Positions 46,136 through 57,113 of a stretch of DNA of 64,000 nucleotides are shown here, piece by piece (the first letter of the stretch is position 1; the number at the start of each line of letters is the position of its first letter). Below the pieces are notes generated by a model. The model saw only the letters and a program-made list of their open reading frames with translations, did no database searches and was not told the DNA's origin. The DNA lies in NCBI GenBank assembly GCA_902728285.1, contig CACVBU010000590.1, positions 310,001-374,000 on the forward strand, read 5' to 3'. This DNA is from Clytia hemisphaerica (taxonomy: Eukaryota > Cnidaria > Hydrozoa > Leptothecata > Clytiidae). Position numbers and translations under genes: made by a program.

Positions 46136-46742
46136 TTCTGGACTTCCCTCAGAGGTTATTAAAGGACTAAGACATTTTGGTATCTTAAGGTTGAAACATA
46201 ATTTGTGCTCTTAAGCTTGTCATTTTCCTTTAAGTGTTGACGAATTTTATTATATGTGACGCTGTGGAACCAAAATTATATTCGAATCGGATATGTAATA
46301 ATAAGTCTGTCATTATGATGTTTTTCTTGATGTAAACAAGAAGGAAAAAAGCATACACATTTTTTATTAGGAACACGTTTAAATAAGGAACTGTCTAGGC
46401 TCAAAATAAGAAATCAAGTTAAGGAACAGTAATAAGAATCAAACTTGAACTTGCATTTATTTACAATTTGTAACAAAAATCCAATCAAAAAGATGATAAA
46501 ATATTGCTGAAAAGACATTGAATGAGCGTAAAAAAGAGAAAAAATACAGATACAAAAGTTGCATACTTAACAAATAAGAAACTCGATAAGGAACTTTAAC
46601 TCCAGGCTCGGAGCAAAGTTAAGGTTCCTTATAAAAAAACGTATACCGAAGGAAAGCTGTGCAAAATGAAGCATTAAAAAGTTGTAAAGGAAATGATGTT
46701 ATGTGCCTGACGATTTGTCTGCTTTACATAAAGAATATTTAA
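46136..46742. repeat. Duplicated segment, copy split by an insertion
   Basis: Second copy of 45075-45355. Its two halves (46136-46318 and 46652-46742) are separated by about 330 bp carrying the TACACG-ended element 46354-46645. Confidence 0.8.
46354..46645. mobile_element. TACACG-ended element inserted in the duplicated segment
   Basis: TACACATTTTTTATTAGGAAC at the left, GTTCCTTATAAAAAAACGTATA at the right. The word AGGCTC and AAGGAAC-type words recur inside. Absent from the sister copy at 45257-45264. Confidence 0.7.
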
Positions 46743-47654
46743 ATCAGAAACTGTTGATAGGGGTGGTCTTTTTCTTTCTTCAATATCCTGGATATTTTGC
46801 TTGTATGACGTTTTACAATTGCATTTGATTACGCTCCATTTTTGTTTCAATTTTCTTCATTTGCCATAAACTGACTTTGCATCAATTTTCAGTCAGTTAT
46901 TTTTATACCTACTGGCTTAAATCTTCTGGGTCCGTGAGAAGGGGGTGTTTTGGTAAATTTGGACCGAGACCACTAACTACTTATTTAATACCTATAGAAA
47001 ATAGAGAAAATGAAGCGCCCAGCAATACCAGATGATGTTGATTGTCCTAATATTTTTATTTGGCAGTTCTTAACCTTTCCTGAGCGCAACATTTTTTGAA
47101 AAAATGTTAAAATTTCTAACTTTCTTTTGAAATTTTCAAACTAGCATAAAAGGTTGTAGCTAGAGAGAATGGTTAGATCGGTATTTCTTTACTTTCCAAA
47201 AAGCATTCAATTTTTGCCCTTTTAAATTAAATCGCCTGGGGTTAAAGCCTTAAGTCTGGGACTTGGTATATTGGCAAATTTAGACTGTGTATACAGGTCT
47301 CCCGGGTTTGAAGGGTGAAGATCTTTTAAGTGATACTAATACAGGGCTCGCACCATCGAAAGGGATGTACGAGGAGGTACATTTTGGGTACTAACTTTTT
47401 TCTCTAGGTAGTTTCAAGTTTCAGGATTTACACTTTCAAAAACCTCAAGAAAAAGCACTCTACTAGTCCGGTAGAATTAGGTAAAACTTCACCAAAACCT
47501 GGACAAAATTCCCAACAAGCTGAAATTTGGCACGATGATCCCCAACAGGTCTTAAGCTGACTCTACAGGACTATACTGAAAAAGATTGATCGCGCCTCCT
47601 AATCAACTTTTTAGTAAACAAAATTGTGTCCTGTCTGTCACACATTTTCAGTTA

Positions 47655-48039
47655 TACACGTTTTTTTTTAAGAAACACACTTTTAAGAAACATGGGGCTC
47701 AGAATACCTAAAAACTAAGAAACATCTAAGAAACACGCTGAGGCTGAGAATGAGAAAATAGCATTTTTTAATTCGTTTTTTTAAGAACCTTCCAATCAAG
47801 GTTCCAGAAATATACATACATAACAGTTAGAAACACTTGAGAAAGTCAGAAAATCAATATAGAAGATAGGAAAGTACCGTATATTAGTCAATTAGACTAT
47901 TGTATTATCGACATGCGTCCTTTAAACTTGACAAAGTTTAGAAACATGTAAGAAACATTTAAGGCTCAAAAGACCGATTTCTTAAGAAACATTGAGGCTG
48001 CTTGAGAAAACTAGTTTCTTAAAAAAAAAAAAACGTGTA
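47655..48039. mobile_element. TACACG-ended element
   Basis: TACACGTTTTTTTTTAAGAAA at the left and TTTCTTA..ACGTGTA at the right. Inside, AAGAAACA-type words occur about ten times on both halves. Confidence 0.65.
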
Positions 48040-49824
48040 ACACAAATTTGGCTCAAGAAAATAGCTTGAAATTTTCAAATCATATACTTCTAGGGTACTT
48101 ATAGAGTAATACTTTTACATAAAATTTACAAGAATTTATAAAGCCTAATTTAAGACCGAGTGTATTAAAGACAGGCATATGCGTCAAAGACGAAACAAAG
48201 TATCAAAAATGACTTAGTCCTGACTAATACCTTGTGCCACAGTGCCACAGTACAAAATCCACAAAATATTCAAGTTCTAATACCTAACACATAGCTACTT
48301 CTATGGCAATTTGAAGACAGTTTGTCTTCTTTACAAACCCATAGTACAGATTTTGTGCAATTAACCCTATTTGGAGAAAATATTTTCACGATTTTGTGCC
48401 TTTTTACTGCCAAACCATGCATATTGAAAATAATGAGCACTTCTTTGGTGTCAGTAAACTTTTAAAGGGTAGTTTTTTGGACGTTTTGGATAAGGCCTTT
48501 CCAAATTTCCACTGGCACTTAATTTCGCAGATGATATGACACCCAAATCCAGGGAATTTAATCCCCGCAAAATTTCATCCCATTACACACTTTTTTCTTA
48601 TAAGAATGGTGTTTTTTTTCAATTCATTATGAAGATTCTTAAATTTTTAGGAAAAATTACCCTGAAATATTCTTAAGGTATTCTTAGGTTTGGATTCAAA
48701 CCCAACCAATATCTAGCATGTTATACATACCTCAAGCAAAAATTTGGCATTTTTGTGAAACTTTTTAGCATTGCTGGGGAATAATTGACAATTTAATAGT
48801 AAAATGCTCTAAAAATGGGCATTCTTAGACTCAGTTTCCAAATTCCATGATGGTGGTATTCATACCATACTCTTGATTTTTTGGCCAATTTCATCATAAA
48901 TATTCTTATAAAGTAAGATGATCTCCGACCAGTAGAAAAAATCTTCAATTTTTTCACCTTCATTTTTTCACCTTTATTTTTCTTCTTCATTTTTCATTTT
49001 TTCCACAATCTTTTATCCTTTAGATTATTTTCCTTGGAAATATCTTTCCAACGGTGTATAACTTTCTACCATAGCATGAATGCCTTAAAACTTTCAAATT
49101 TTTCATTGTCTTTCGTCTCAGTGGATGCCAGTAGTTGGAAATGGAAAATCATTTTTAATTTCTTTTTAATTTGTAAAATTTACTTTTATTGGATATTTCA
49201 TTTGGGAATGCTTTGTCCGTAAGACTGATACAAGGTCTTAAAGGTTTTGTTTTTAAATAAGATATCGTTTGCTTACTCATCAATTTTAATTTACAAGCTT
49301 TTTCACATTTGATTGACACGAATGTGGAGCAATATTGGTCCTAAAAAGGAAAAGAAAAACATTTTTTCGCTTATCTCAGCATAATATAACAATAGGCAGA
49401 CACTGTCCTGATATGAAATATGTGTCTGATATGAAACGGTAACACTTATGTAAAAAGAAAACCTTTAAGGAACGATAATCGAGTGTTCAAAAGTCCGGCA
49501 CATTTAACAAGCAATTGCCGGTTTGGATCCTCACCACAATTCAAGTTCACAAAATAGCCGAGCCGGTAAAAATCTTATTCGATCTCTATTACATATAATT
49601 TCATTATCTTTCTCAAAAAGTTTAAAAAGTAACATATTTACAACTTCTTTTTATTTATAATAATCTAAATTTATATTTATAGTTAACTACAGTAACTTAA
49701 GAATGCCGTCACTGTGTCGTGGCACATAATCGCCGGATTTATAATTTCAAACGTGCGATGAAAACTTCTAGTGTATTTTTGTACATTATTTTGACCCCCG
49801 GTTTTGATTTCTTCTCAACTGTCA
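48040..49824. other. AT-rich intergenic DNA, no gene recognised
   Basis: Includes a partial TACACG-type end near 48590 (ACACTTTTTTCTTATAAGAA) and ATTCTTA-rich sequence to 48920. Open frames at 48793-48990 and 49034-49222 are low-complexity and unsupported. Confidence 0.5.
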
Positions 49825-50334
49825 TTATTTGAGATGAAACGTCTTTCCACAGGGGGTAATGAACTGTACTTTCTTAACTCGAACACGTGGATTGATTTGT
49901 GATGATTTGATTGGTGGAGACGGGGTTCGAACATTTGATGTTGTTTGTTTCTTCATTGAAGCTAAAAAATATAAGAAAAACAAGGTTTTAGAATTCAGAC
50001 AGAAAACTCATATCCATTATAAATAACACGAACTATGCTCTCAAAAAAATCAAATTCGCAACTCCCTCAATGTACCAATAAATAAGCTTACAGATTTAAA
50101 ACAGTATCACAGAAATTTTTTAACATAAAATAAGAAAAATCTATTAGGAACTTACCTAATTTTGTTTTCAAACTTCCTAAATACATCTTTTGAAATTCTT
50201 CTTTTGTCTTTTTGTTTGCAAGATTACTGATTACAAGTTTCTTAAATTTTTCCTCCCTGTATATGAGTCTTCTGTTTCCCAACACCTTTATTGTTCAGCT
50301 TCCAAACTGTTTCTGAAGTAATAGAAAGATTCAT
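49825..50334 (-). CDS. Small two-exon gene, unrecognised, with apparent 1-nt frameshift
   Basis: Exon A from ATG at 50334-50332 to 50156 with donor TTAG|GTAAGTTC. Exon B from 49961 (acceptor TTTTTTAG) to TAA at 49825-49827. The phase G|CT is kept. Exon A encodes a Lys-rich helix-prone segment (FKKLVISNLANKKTKEEFQK, then MYLGSLKTKL). Exon B encodes TPSPPIKSSQINPRVRVKKV and ends ..PCGKTFHLK. The first 16 codons (starting MNLSITSETVWKLNNK) are one frame away from the rest: the shift falls at the GG of 50286-50285. Either the reference has one extra base, or translation starts elsewhere, for instance beyond an unseen acceptor (ACAG ends at 50257). About 110 residues in total. Family not recognised. 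Confidence 0.5.
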
Positions 50335-50729
50335 GTGCTAATTTATAGCTCCAAAACCACTTTCGATTCTATTGATCTCCACCGAAATTATTGCTCAATT
50401 GCATAATTTATGCATTGCGTCAGCACATTCCAATACGGCATGTTACAATAACTTGACAGAGAAGAAAGAGATAATTGAAATTGTCAAACAAACTCATCAT
50501 AAATCTTAATTATATAAGGTCATTATAACTTTGGGAAAAACGTCTCTTTCAATAGGTATTTTCCCTTTTAAAGGTCTTCAATTGATAAGTGGCATTATTA
50601 CCTAACTCTTAGGTAACGGGGGACACCTAATTGCCGGGGGGGGGTTAGAAATTGTACTTCCGAAAACCCAAAAAAGAAATTTAAAGAAAAATATACAAAA
50701 ATATGATGCTATGATGGGTAATTTTCCAG

Positions 50730-50954
50730 GCTTTTCGAGATTCTAAGGTGGTCAGCAATCTATTATTTCATATGACTGAGAGAGTTTTTGCCAACCCTCG
50801 AACCCAAGGCTTATCTAACTTCCTGATGGACGCGTTGACAGGGGATAAGCGGTTCCTCAAATTTAATGACACTGGCCTCTTTACGTCGCAAAATTGTTTA
50901 TTTGCCCAGGAAGAAAATTCGAGGCCGAAAGCCATATTACCTGAAATAACCTAA
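50730..50954 (+). CDS. Possible terminal exon of an unrecognised gene
   Basis: Acceptor AATTTTCCAG ends at 50729. The frame then runs 74 codons to TAA at 50952-50954: AFRDSKVVSNLLFHMTERVF at the start, then a balanced amino-acid mix (..LSNFLMDALTGDKRFLKF..), unlike chance AT-rich frames. No upstream exon was identified; a fragment of the TACTCTTAGGTGCC-type MITE lies within 120 bp upstream. It could be a gene fragment carried by a transposon. Confidence 0.3.
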   Translation, partial: AFRDSKVVSNLLFHMTERVFANPRTQGLSNFLMDALTGDKRFLKFNDTGLFTSQNCLFAQEENSRPKAILPEIT

Positions 50955-51889
50955 AATTTTGAACATATGGGACATTCAAAATTGGATCAAAATAAGCCTA
51001 CTACACTTTTTTAAGGATTAATATGCAATCTGATCTGATTCGAAAGTTTATATTATACGTACGTGCATTCATATATTAGATTGCATAAAGTTGCAATGCT
51101 CTTTCTGTTCATTCAGTTTGTTGGTTAGTCATAATAAGTTTGCTCTTTCTTGTTTTATCTTTTTTACGTTACTGAAACCATGCTTTATAACAACGCTCAG
51201 GTAACACGCCTATCATTTCAAACTTTTGAGCCAATTATTATTAAGGGGGACTTTCTTTAGTCTACACGATCTTTTTTATAAGAATATAAGGAGGGTTGAT
51301 CTTGGGTGCGAAGAAGCAAATTAAAGACAGCAGGATTGTGTGCCTTCTTAAAAGGGAAAACTTTTGTTCAAAACGACACGAACCTGGCGAGCACAAAACC
51401 TTTTGAGGATGGCTAAATAGCATTATGACACATCTGCTTCTCGGCACCCCTCAAAAACATCTGCTGTGGTGGTGGACCTACCATGCTTTTAGCTAAAATT
51501 TGACCAAAAACGAAGAATGTTCCGAGTCAAAAACAATGATTTTAGTCTCATTTGAAGCCTTAAAAGTGTCGAGTCAAGTAAGTAAGAACACCCGAGTCTT
51601 ATTAAAAAAATCTGTTCTTATCTATCTTTCGTTGTCTGTTGTTTTGTTTTGTTTTACTTAAGACGTAGATCGAAATCCATTTGTCATTCTTCCTTGTCCA
51701 TCCTGTTCTGAGAATTTGACATATGCGAAAAAGTGGGCATCGTGTTGGTGAATGAAAATGCTCAGTCATCTATGTGACCCGCTGATATTCATTAACTCTT
51801 TGGCTTAAAATTAGGCTACATACATCCATTCTGATGTTCTGGTATATGGGATATGTATCGTGTATATAATTCCCGTCCGTTTCAATATA

Positions 51890-52086
51890 CCTTATCGGGG
51901 AAAAGAATGTCGTTGGAAAGTGACGAAAATTTTGAGGCGACGAAATTTTCTTCCGACGAATTTTTCTCCGATATTTTATCACCCGACCAGGGGAAATGAC
52001 GAAAGTGCCTCTAGGTGACTAAATTTCTCCCCGACGAAAAAAAAAACCAACTAAATAAAACTCCAATATTTTTTTCCCCGATAAGG
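51890..52086. mobile_element. MITE with CCTTATCGGGGAAAA ends, copy 3
   Basis: CCTTATCGGGGAAAAG to TTTTTTTCCCCGATAAGG, flanked by TA. The most diverged of three copies (others 24674-24809, 42021-42188). Confidence 0.75.
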
Positions 52087-52264
52087 TATAGCGTTTTCAT
52101 TGTCACTACACAAAGTTGATAAGACTGATATGAATCACCTTCACTTCTCGTGTAAAGACACACATGAATGCGTAACGTTCTCAGCCTGTTTGAACTGTAC
52201 CCCTCATAAACACAAAGTCGGGATAATTCTTGGACGGAAATTCTATTCACGATACCTATATAGT

Positions 52265-52465
52265 AAGTAAGTACATTTATCTGGTTGCTGTTGGCGGAGC
52301 CGGGAGTGATGGAGTCTATCCCCTTTTCTATTTGCGCTAGACCTGGGAGATCGAATGCTTAGGTGGAGCGCCACACCTACTCTCAGCTCCCAGTAACTTA
52401 CCGCCTAGATCAGATTACCCAATCTAAGCTACTCATCCGCTGAGTTGGCGGTGACCGAGGATCGA
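52265..52465 (-). mobile_element. tRNA-derived SINE, 5'-truncated copy
   Basis: On the minus strand it reads GTCACCGCCAACTCAGCGGA, AGTTACTGGGAGCTGAGAGT, AATAGAAAAGGGGATAG and ..CAACAGCAACCAGAT, the same order as the body of 55251-55485. Only the last bases of the tRNA-like head remain. Confidence 0.75.
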
Positions 52466-53262
52466 AAAATTAGCATAATATTTTGCAGTGAGGATCGGTT
52501 TATTTGATTATTTTCAGCGGGGACAAATATAGGAGGATGATTTTCCACCGGGGATGATATTTTGGCTAGTGGGTCTGTAAGAAGGGGATGTATGAATATG
52601 CAAATTGAGAGACATTTGAAAAAAAATTGTCAATAAAATGTCGATCCATTGATCAAAACCTAGGGAAAACTGAATTTTAGGAACCAAAATTGGATTCTTA
52701 TCCTTGAAGACAAATTTTATAACTTTATCATGAAAAGTAATGTAATTTAGAGAATCTAGATTTGAGCTGAAAATCTCTGATTGAGGCATTGATATGAGCA
52801 TTTGACCGTAGCTAATCTTCACATTTATCCAAAATCAAGGTCATAATATTTGAGAAAAAGGGAAATTCCCCAGGAAGTTTTGAAGCCACAATCGATTTGT
52901 AAGAAGCTCCGAAAATAGCCTGGAAGTCTGCTAATCCATCCCAAATTGAAATATTCGATTAAATTAAAGAGATAGCCCAAAATCGACTTTCTCGCCGGAA
53001 CTTTAAATCTTGTAAAAACGTTAAAATAACTGGAATTCTCAATATATTTCGACCATGATTGCAGTTCAAAAAGTTGATCGATAATCGATTACGCATGATT
53101 TCCGCTATGTATGGTATATTACAAATGTTCTTACCATAATTAATTTTGAGGTCACAGACCTTTCTGGTCGAAACGTACAGAAATTGTAAAAGTGAAAGAC
53201 ATAATCACAAAAGACGTTCTATAGACGTAAGATTTACGTCTTTTTGACGTCTTGTGCTAACC

Positions 53263-53352
53263 CAGCTGGCACACAACGTTGTTTCAACGTTTATATAACG
53301 TTCAGAACGTCCACATAACGTTAGATGAACGTTAAAACAACGTTGTGTGAAC
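53263..53352. repeat. AACGTT repeat with CCAGCTGGCACACAACGTTG lead
   Basis: Six AACGTT-type words in 90 bp beginning CCCAGCTGGCACACAACGTT. Related to the hairpin at 3606-3680 and able to fold on itself. Confidence 0.6.
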
Positions 53353-53424
53353 ATTTACTTGTATCACAATCACGGAAAATTGATAATGAAATTTAATTAA
53401 GACCTCTTATCGTACATCTCTGTC

Positions 53425-53715
53425 TCACAGTTTCGCTGGAACTTTTTCTAACACTGGGGATGAAAAATTCTATTGAAATGCCAATTGGAATAGAAATTAT
53501 ATTGTTTATAGCTCACTCAGCTCAAAGAATCCAGTTGGGATTTATTGGAGTGGCATTTTTCCCATTGAATTTCCAATGGGGATGTGAACAAAATCAACTC
53601 CCTATTGAGGTGGAAATTGGAAGGTATTTTTCCCAACGGAGGCCGAAATTCTGGCAAAATTTTCCAGTGGACCGGAAGTCCTATCGGGCCTGTGACACGG
53701 GAGTGTCATTACCAA
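53425..53715. mobile_element. Dispersed repeat with CAATTGG/CCAATGGGG words, copy 2
   Basis: Inverse relative of 9440-9690, sharing TCTGTCTCACAG at the edge, ATTCTATTGAAATGCC, ATTGAATTTCCAATGGGGATG and GTGACACGGGAGTGTCATTACC. A 133-codon open frame across it (53460-53861) is repeat sequence, not a gene. Confidence 0.55.
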
Positions 53716-54069
53716 TTTGCACACTGAGCTCCAGGACAAAATTTCTCCCAGTCCAACTATACAATATACCTTCCAAAAATCCTATAATCTTTTTTATTTT
53801 CATTTCCCTTTTTATTAGGTTATGTAATTTTCTGTTAAATTTAGATATCAATCACAATTGAAGTAAAATTACTCCTCAAACAATCAATAATTTTAAAGCA
53901 ACAATCTATGGTTTACCACTAATAGATACCTCAAAAATGATTATAAATAAACAAAAGGTCTATTTAGATTTTCAATTTTAGTCTAGTAAGCATATCCAGA
54001 ACATGCTAGAGAGCACGGACATTGACGTCACAATTTCTTTGGAAGTTTTTTGAACGTTTTTTGAATGCT

Positions 54070-54417
54070 CTATTTATGATTGGTTTCATAGCGTTTTTCC
54101 TGATGCCAAATAGCTCTCATTATTCCTTTCGCTAATTGCTTGAGTAATGGACTAAAATCTTTTACACATTTTTTTATTTCAGATTCAATAAAAAAACCGT
54201 AATGACCGCTGCAAACTCTGGTAATTGTCATTTTTGAATAGCGAACCATTATGGAAACATCTTTATCGTGGTCAGCCTTTCTTGATATATCTGACATGAA
54301 ATTTAAAAGAGTATATCCTAGTAAGTGCAAGCGCAAACACAAACCTAATCGGGAAATCAGAGTAGAAAGATCGGAAAATCGAACCCGACTATCGCGATTA
54401 ATCGGATTTACGCACAA
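54070..54417 (-). CDS. Open frame of 115 codons, doubtful
   Basis: A continuous frame with ordinary amino-acid composition, downstream of the PAN-like gene on the same strand. No motif, splice border or poly(A) signal fixes it. It might be an exon or a decayed element. Confidence 0.2.
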   Translation of the reverse strand: MCVNPINRDSRVRFSDLSTLISRLGLCLRLHLLGYTLLNFMSDISRKADHDKDVSIMVRYSKMTITRVCSGHYGFFIESEIKKCVKDFSPLLKQLAKGIMRAIWHQEKRYETNHK

Positions 54418-54510
54418 TTACAAATGAAAACACTAATTTTAAGAGACTCCTTAACCGGAGTTTAATGAATAAATAAACAACAACATTCTCATATTTTTAG
54501 TAATAAAATC

Positions 54511-54516
54511 TTTATT
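54511..54516 (-). promoter_or_regulatory. Poly(A) signal of the PAN-like gene
   Basis: AATAAA on the minus strand, about 29 bp after the stop codon at 54545-54547. The spacing suits a very short 3' UTR. Confidence 0.6.
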
Positions 54517-54544
54517 CCTCTGATATGAATCATTCTACAGAAAA

Positions 54545-54898
54545 CTAAAAGCTGTTGTTAGTACCACGGTGATCAGTACAGTCAACAAATTTCCATCCAC
54601 GGCTGACGACTGATCCAGTTCCGGAATAGAATTCACAGGTACCAGTAAAACCTGAGTATTCGAATGCGTACGATTGACATGCTGATTTTTGTTCACATTC
54701 TCGTTTGCATTTCGAATTCAATTGCCCTTCAACAAGAGGATTGGTTAGTACCCATGTCTCACTGCTTGTTCCGAAAGCTCGACCCGCTCCCTTGCGACCG
54801 TTTTGCTGATAAGTGTAGTCACATTTTGGACGTTCGACAGCGGCTTCATTATAGGCGACGACCCACATGATTAATGCTACGGCAAAAATGGCCTTCAT
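54545..54898 (-). CDS. Secreted PAN/Apple-like six-cysteine protein
   Basis: 117 residues. Residues 1-20 (MKAIFAVALIMWVVAYNEAA) form a signal peptide. The mature part has six cysteines, at 26, 64, 68, 74, 88 and 107. The block CQSYAFEYSGFTGTCEFYSG (74-93) is the PAN/Apple hallmark, where the two central cysteines bracket a strand-turn. PAN modules bind proteins or sugars outside cells; the partner here is unknown. One module fills the whole protein. An acceptor TTTCTTTTATAG ends exactly at the ATG, so the leader is spliced on, either from an upstream exon or by trans-splicing. In-phase exons of unclear membership lie upstream (55070-55183, 55814-55858). Confidence 0.75.
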   Translation of the reverse strand: MKAIFAVALIMWVVAYNEAAVERPKCDYTYQQNGRKGAGRAFGTSSETWVLTNPLVEGQLNSKCKRECEQKSACQSYAFEYSGFTGTCEFYSGTGSVVSRGWKFVDCTDHRGTNNSF

Positions 54899-55069
54899 CT
54901 ATAAAAGAAATAAAAGAATTCACAGTTCAACCAATCTCGTATCCAGAGCCACTTGTACCGCTTTGGTTTAACTGATGGATACAACCTTTCTTGAGCATTA
55001 TCAGAATCATAAATCATAAGAAAGTGAACAAAGGAACTGGGCTCAATTGTGAGTTCAGTCAAGAAATAC

Positions 55070-55858
55070 CTGCGCTTTCAGTATGTCAGACAGAAGTTTA
55101 GGATCAGGTTTTTGAAACAGGGAGATCCTTTCTAGGACAGCCTTGCCAAATAAAGTGTATAAGGCAGGGTCGTTAGATTTGATCTGTGACAGAAAATGTT
55201 AGATTAGTATCAGATTTGCGAGAGATATTATTAAATGTGATTGTTAAGTAGTGGCGGAGTAGCTCAGTCAATAGTATTCACCTTACATGTCAAGGGTTGT
55301 GGGTTCAATCACCGGTCACCACTAACTCAGCGAATGACAATTTGTAAGTTACTGGGAGCTGAGAGTAGGTGTGGTGGTTCAACTCAGTATTCGAACTCTC
55401 ATGTCTTACTCTAGCCCGAATAGAAAAGGGGATGTACTCCCTCACTCCTGGCTCTAGCAACAGCCACCAGATGAGTATACCCATTTCAAAACTGCAGTGT
55501 GTCCCAAAAAAGTAGAAATATTTTTATATAAAGTAAAACCCTCTTAACTCATTATCTAAACTGGGCTTAGAATTATTGAAATTAGATTAAAATTCTCTTT
55601 GTAATCAATAGATAATCAATTCCCAAGATGATTGAAAATATAGATAGTTTAAATATTGTTTGAGTATTCAAGTTATAAAATTTCTCATAAATTATGAGGA
55701 TTTTATTTGATAAAACAATTTGTCCAACTCTTTTGGGACACACTGTATGGCAGTAACTACAAGATGGTAACAGAGAGAAAACCTAGTACAGTTTCTTAAT
55801 GAAAAACACTTACGATTTCTTCAATGAATTTAGCGATTTTGTGATGTTCTAAGCGCTC
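55070..55858 (-). CDS. Two linked exons of an unrecognised gene
   Basis: Exon 55858-55814 (acceptor GCATCTAG, donor GTAAGTG) encodes ERLEHHKIAKFIEEI. Exon 55183-55070 (acceptor TCTGTCACAG, donor GTATTTC) encodes 38 residues beginning IKSNDPALYTLFGKAVLERI. Both are phase 0, as is the acceptor before the PAN-like ATG at 54898, so they could be read straight into it. The helical, non-secreted character of these residues argues that they belong to a different protein, with the PAN-like gene using its own leader, or that an alternative isoform exists. Exons further upstream were not found. A chance + strand look-alike exon lies at about 56190-56250. Confidence 0.4.
55251..55485 (+). mobile_element. 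tRNA-derived SINE with intact head
   Basis: The first 72 bp resemble a tRNA: GTGGCGG pairs with TCACCAC as an acceptor-like stem at six of seven positions; TAGCTCAGTCAATAG is an A box and GGTTCAATCAC a B box of RNA polymerase III. The body AGTTACTGGGAGCTGAGAGT to AACAGCCACCAGATGAGTAT is shared with the minus-strand copy 52265-52465. No LINE partner is visible in the window. Confidence 0.8.
55495..55745. mobile_element. Tc1/mariner-type MITE with CAGTGTGTCCCAAAA ends
   Basis: CAGTGTGTCCCAAAAAAGT at the left, ACTCTTTTGGGACACACTG at the right, followed by TA. The left-hand TA has changed to TG. Such ends are classic for Tc1/mariner. No transposase inside. Confidence 0.75.
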
Positions 55859-57113
55859 CTAGATGCAACTTCACAATATCGTGATATATCAAAAACAGCC
55901 TAGACTATGCAACTATTTATAGTACACATATTTCAATTAAGGATCATATAATTAGAGAAACCTGATTAAACAAGGTTAAAATTAAACTTCTAAAATCATG
56001 GTTTTGGACTATCCTATATTTGATAAGCCAAATTGACATAAGCGAAATCTGTTCTAATATTTTTCTTGACAAACCTAAGTGAGAAACCATTAATTTTAAA
56101 ATAGAAATACTTGACTAGCCTTATAAATCAAGGTTTTATTTAGAGCAAATATAGCGTTTAAGATTTAAAATCGGATTCCAATAAGGTTTGCCAGATGACA
56201 GCTACGTCCGAGATGATCGAAAACCGATTCTAGAAAAAACTTCTTTTGACAAGGTAATGTTTTTGAGGTTCTTAATCCTCAATTCACGTGATCACGCAAG
56301 TTTTTTTTCGAAATTCACGCATTCACACACGAGTTTCATGCAAACTCGATTTTTCAGAAAATCTGAATTTTTTTTTTTTTTTGGGGGGGGAGGGGGCATT
56401 TTAAAGTCGGGAAGCTTGCACATGATAAGCGGGAAAAGCGAAAATTCAGGCTAAAACTAGTACAGATTCACACATTCGCGCAATCAAAAAGTGGATTTTC
56501 ACGTTCAAGATTTTTTAATTCATGCATTGACGCATAGCTTATTCGTGACAAATTTTCGATTAATTGTAACCAAATAAAAAAATTGATTTTATCTTTGTCT
56601 TCTTTGATGTTTACCCGTGTAAACTTTGTCTTTGAATTTATAAATAATATTCAAGTTTTTTTCATTTAAATTGATTAGTTTGCATAACATAGACAAGATT
56701 TCTGAGTACTCTGCTGTTCAAATTACGTAAGTCAAAATCTATGGAGTTTTATTGATCTAAATTTATTTTTAGGGAAAGATAATTTCAATTTGCGGGTTCG
56801 ATGAATTAGTGTCGGAAACCGTAATCACTACGGGCTGATTATCCAAAAATGATCAAAAATGTGGTTTGTAAAATAATGTTTTTAAACAACACGTATATTA
56901 AAGGACATATTTAACAAATGTCCTACCATTTGCCTACACAGCATTTTTAAAAACTAAAGAAAAAACAATTTTCTCCCCTTACGGCACCACGCGAACACAA
57001 ATTTTTGAAAACTATTTTGGTTATTCTGCTTCGTCAGCATCGAGGCGCGCCTCTTATCTTCAACGTCACGAATTGCTTAGAAAAGTCTCCAGAACGAAAG
57101 AAAGAAGAAATTG
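55859..57113. other. Intergenic DNA with one weak foldback fragment
   Basis: At about 56285-56480 there are ATTCACGCATTCACAC words and a G-tract, a decayed relative of the foldback element 58093-59625. Otherwise AT-rich with no supported gene. Confidence 0.45.

Noticed and set aside
49905-49950. Possible tRNA B box GGGTTCGAAC
   Set aside because: No A box or cloverleaf partner upstream, and the site falls inside exon B of the minus-strand gene.
53460-53861. 133-codon + strand open frame
   Set aside because: It lies within a dispersed repeat also found at 9440-9690, its residues mirror the repeat words, and no splice or poly(A) context supports it.
56188-56252. Exon-like + strand stretch between GCCAG and GTAATG
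   Set aside because: It is short, no partner exon is in reach, and it lies beside decayed foldback sequence. Probably chance.
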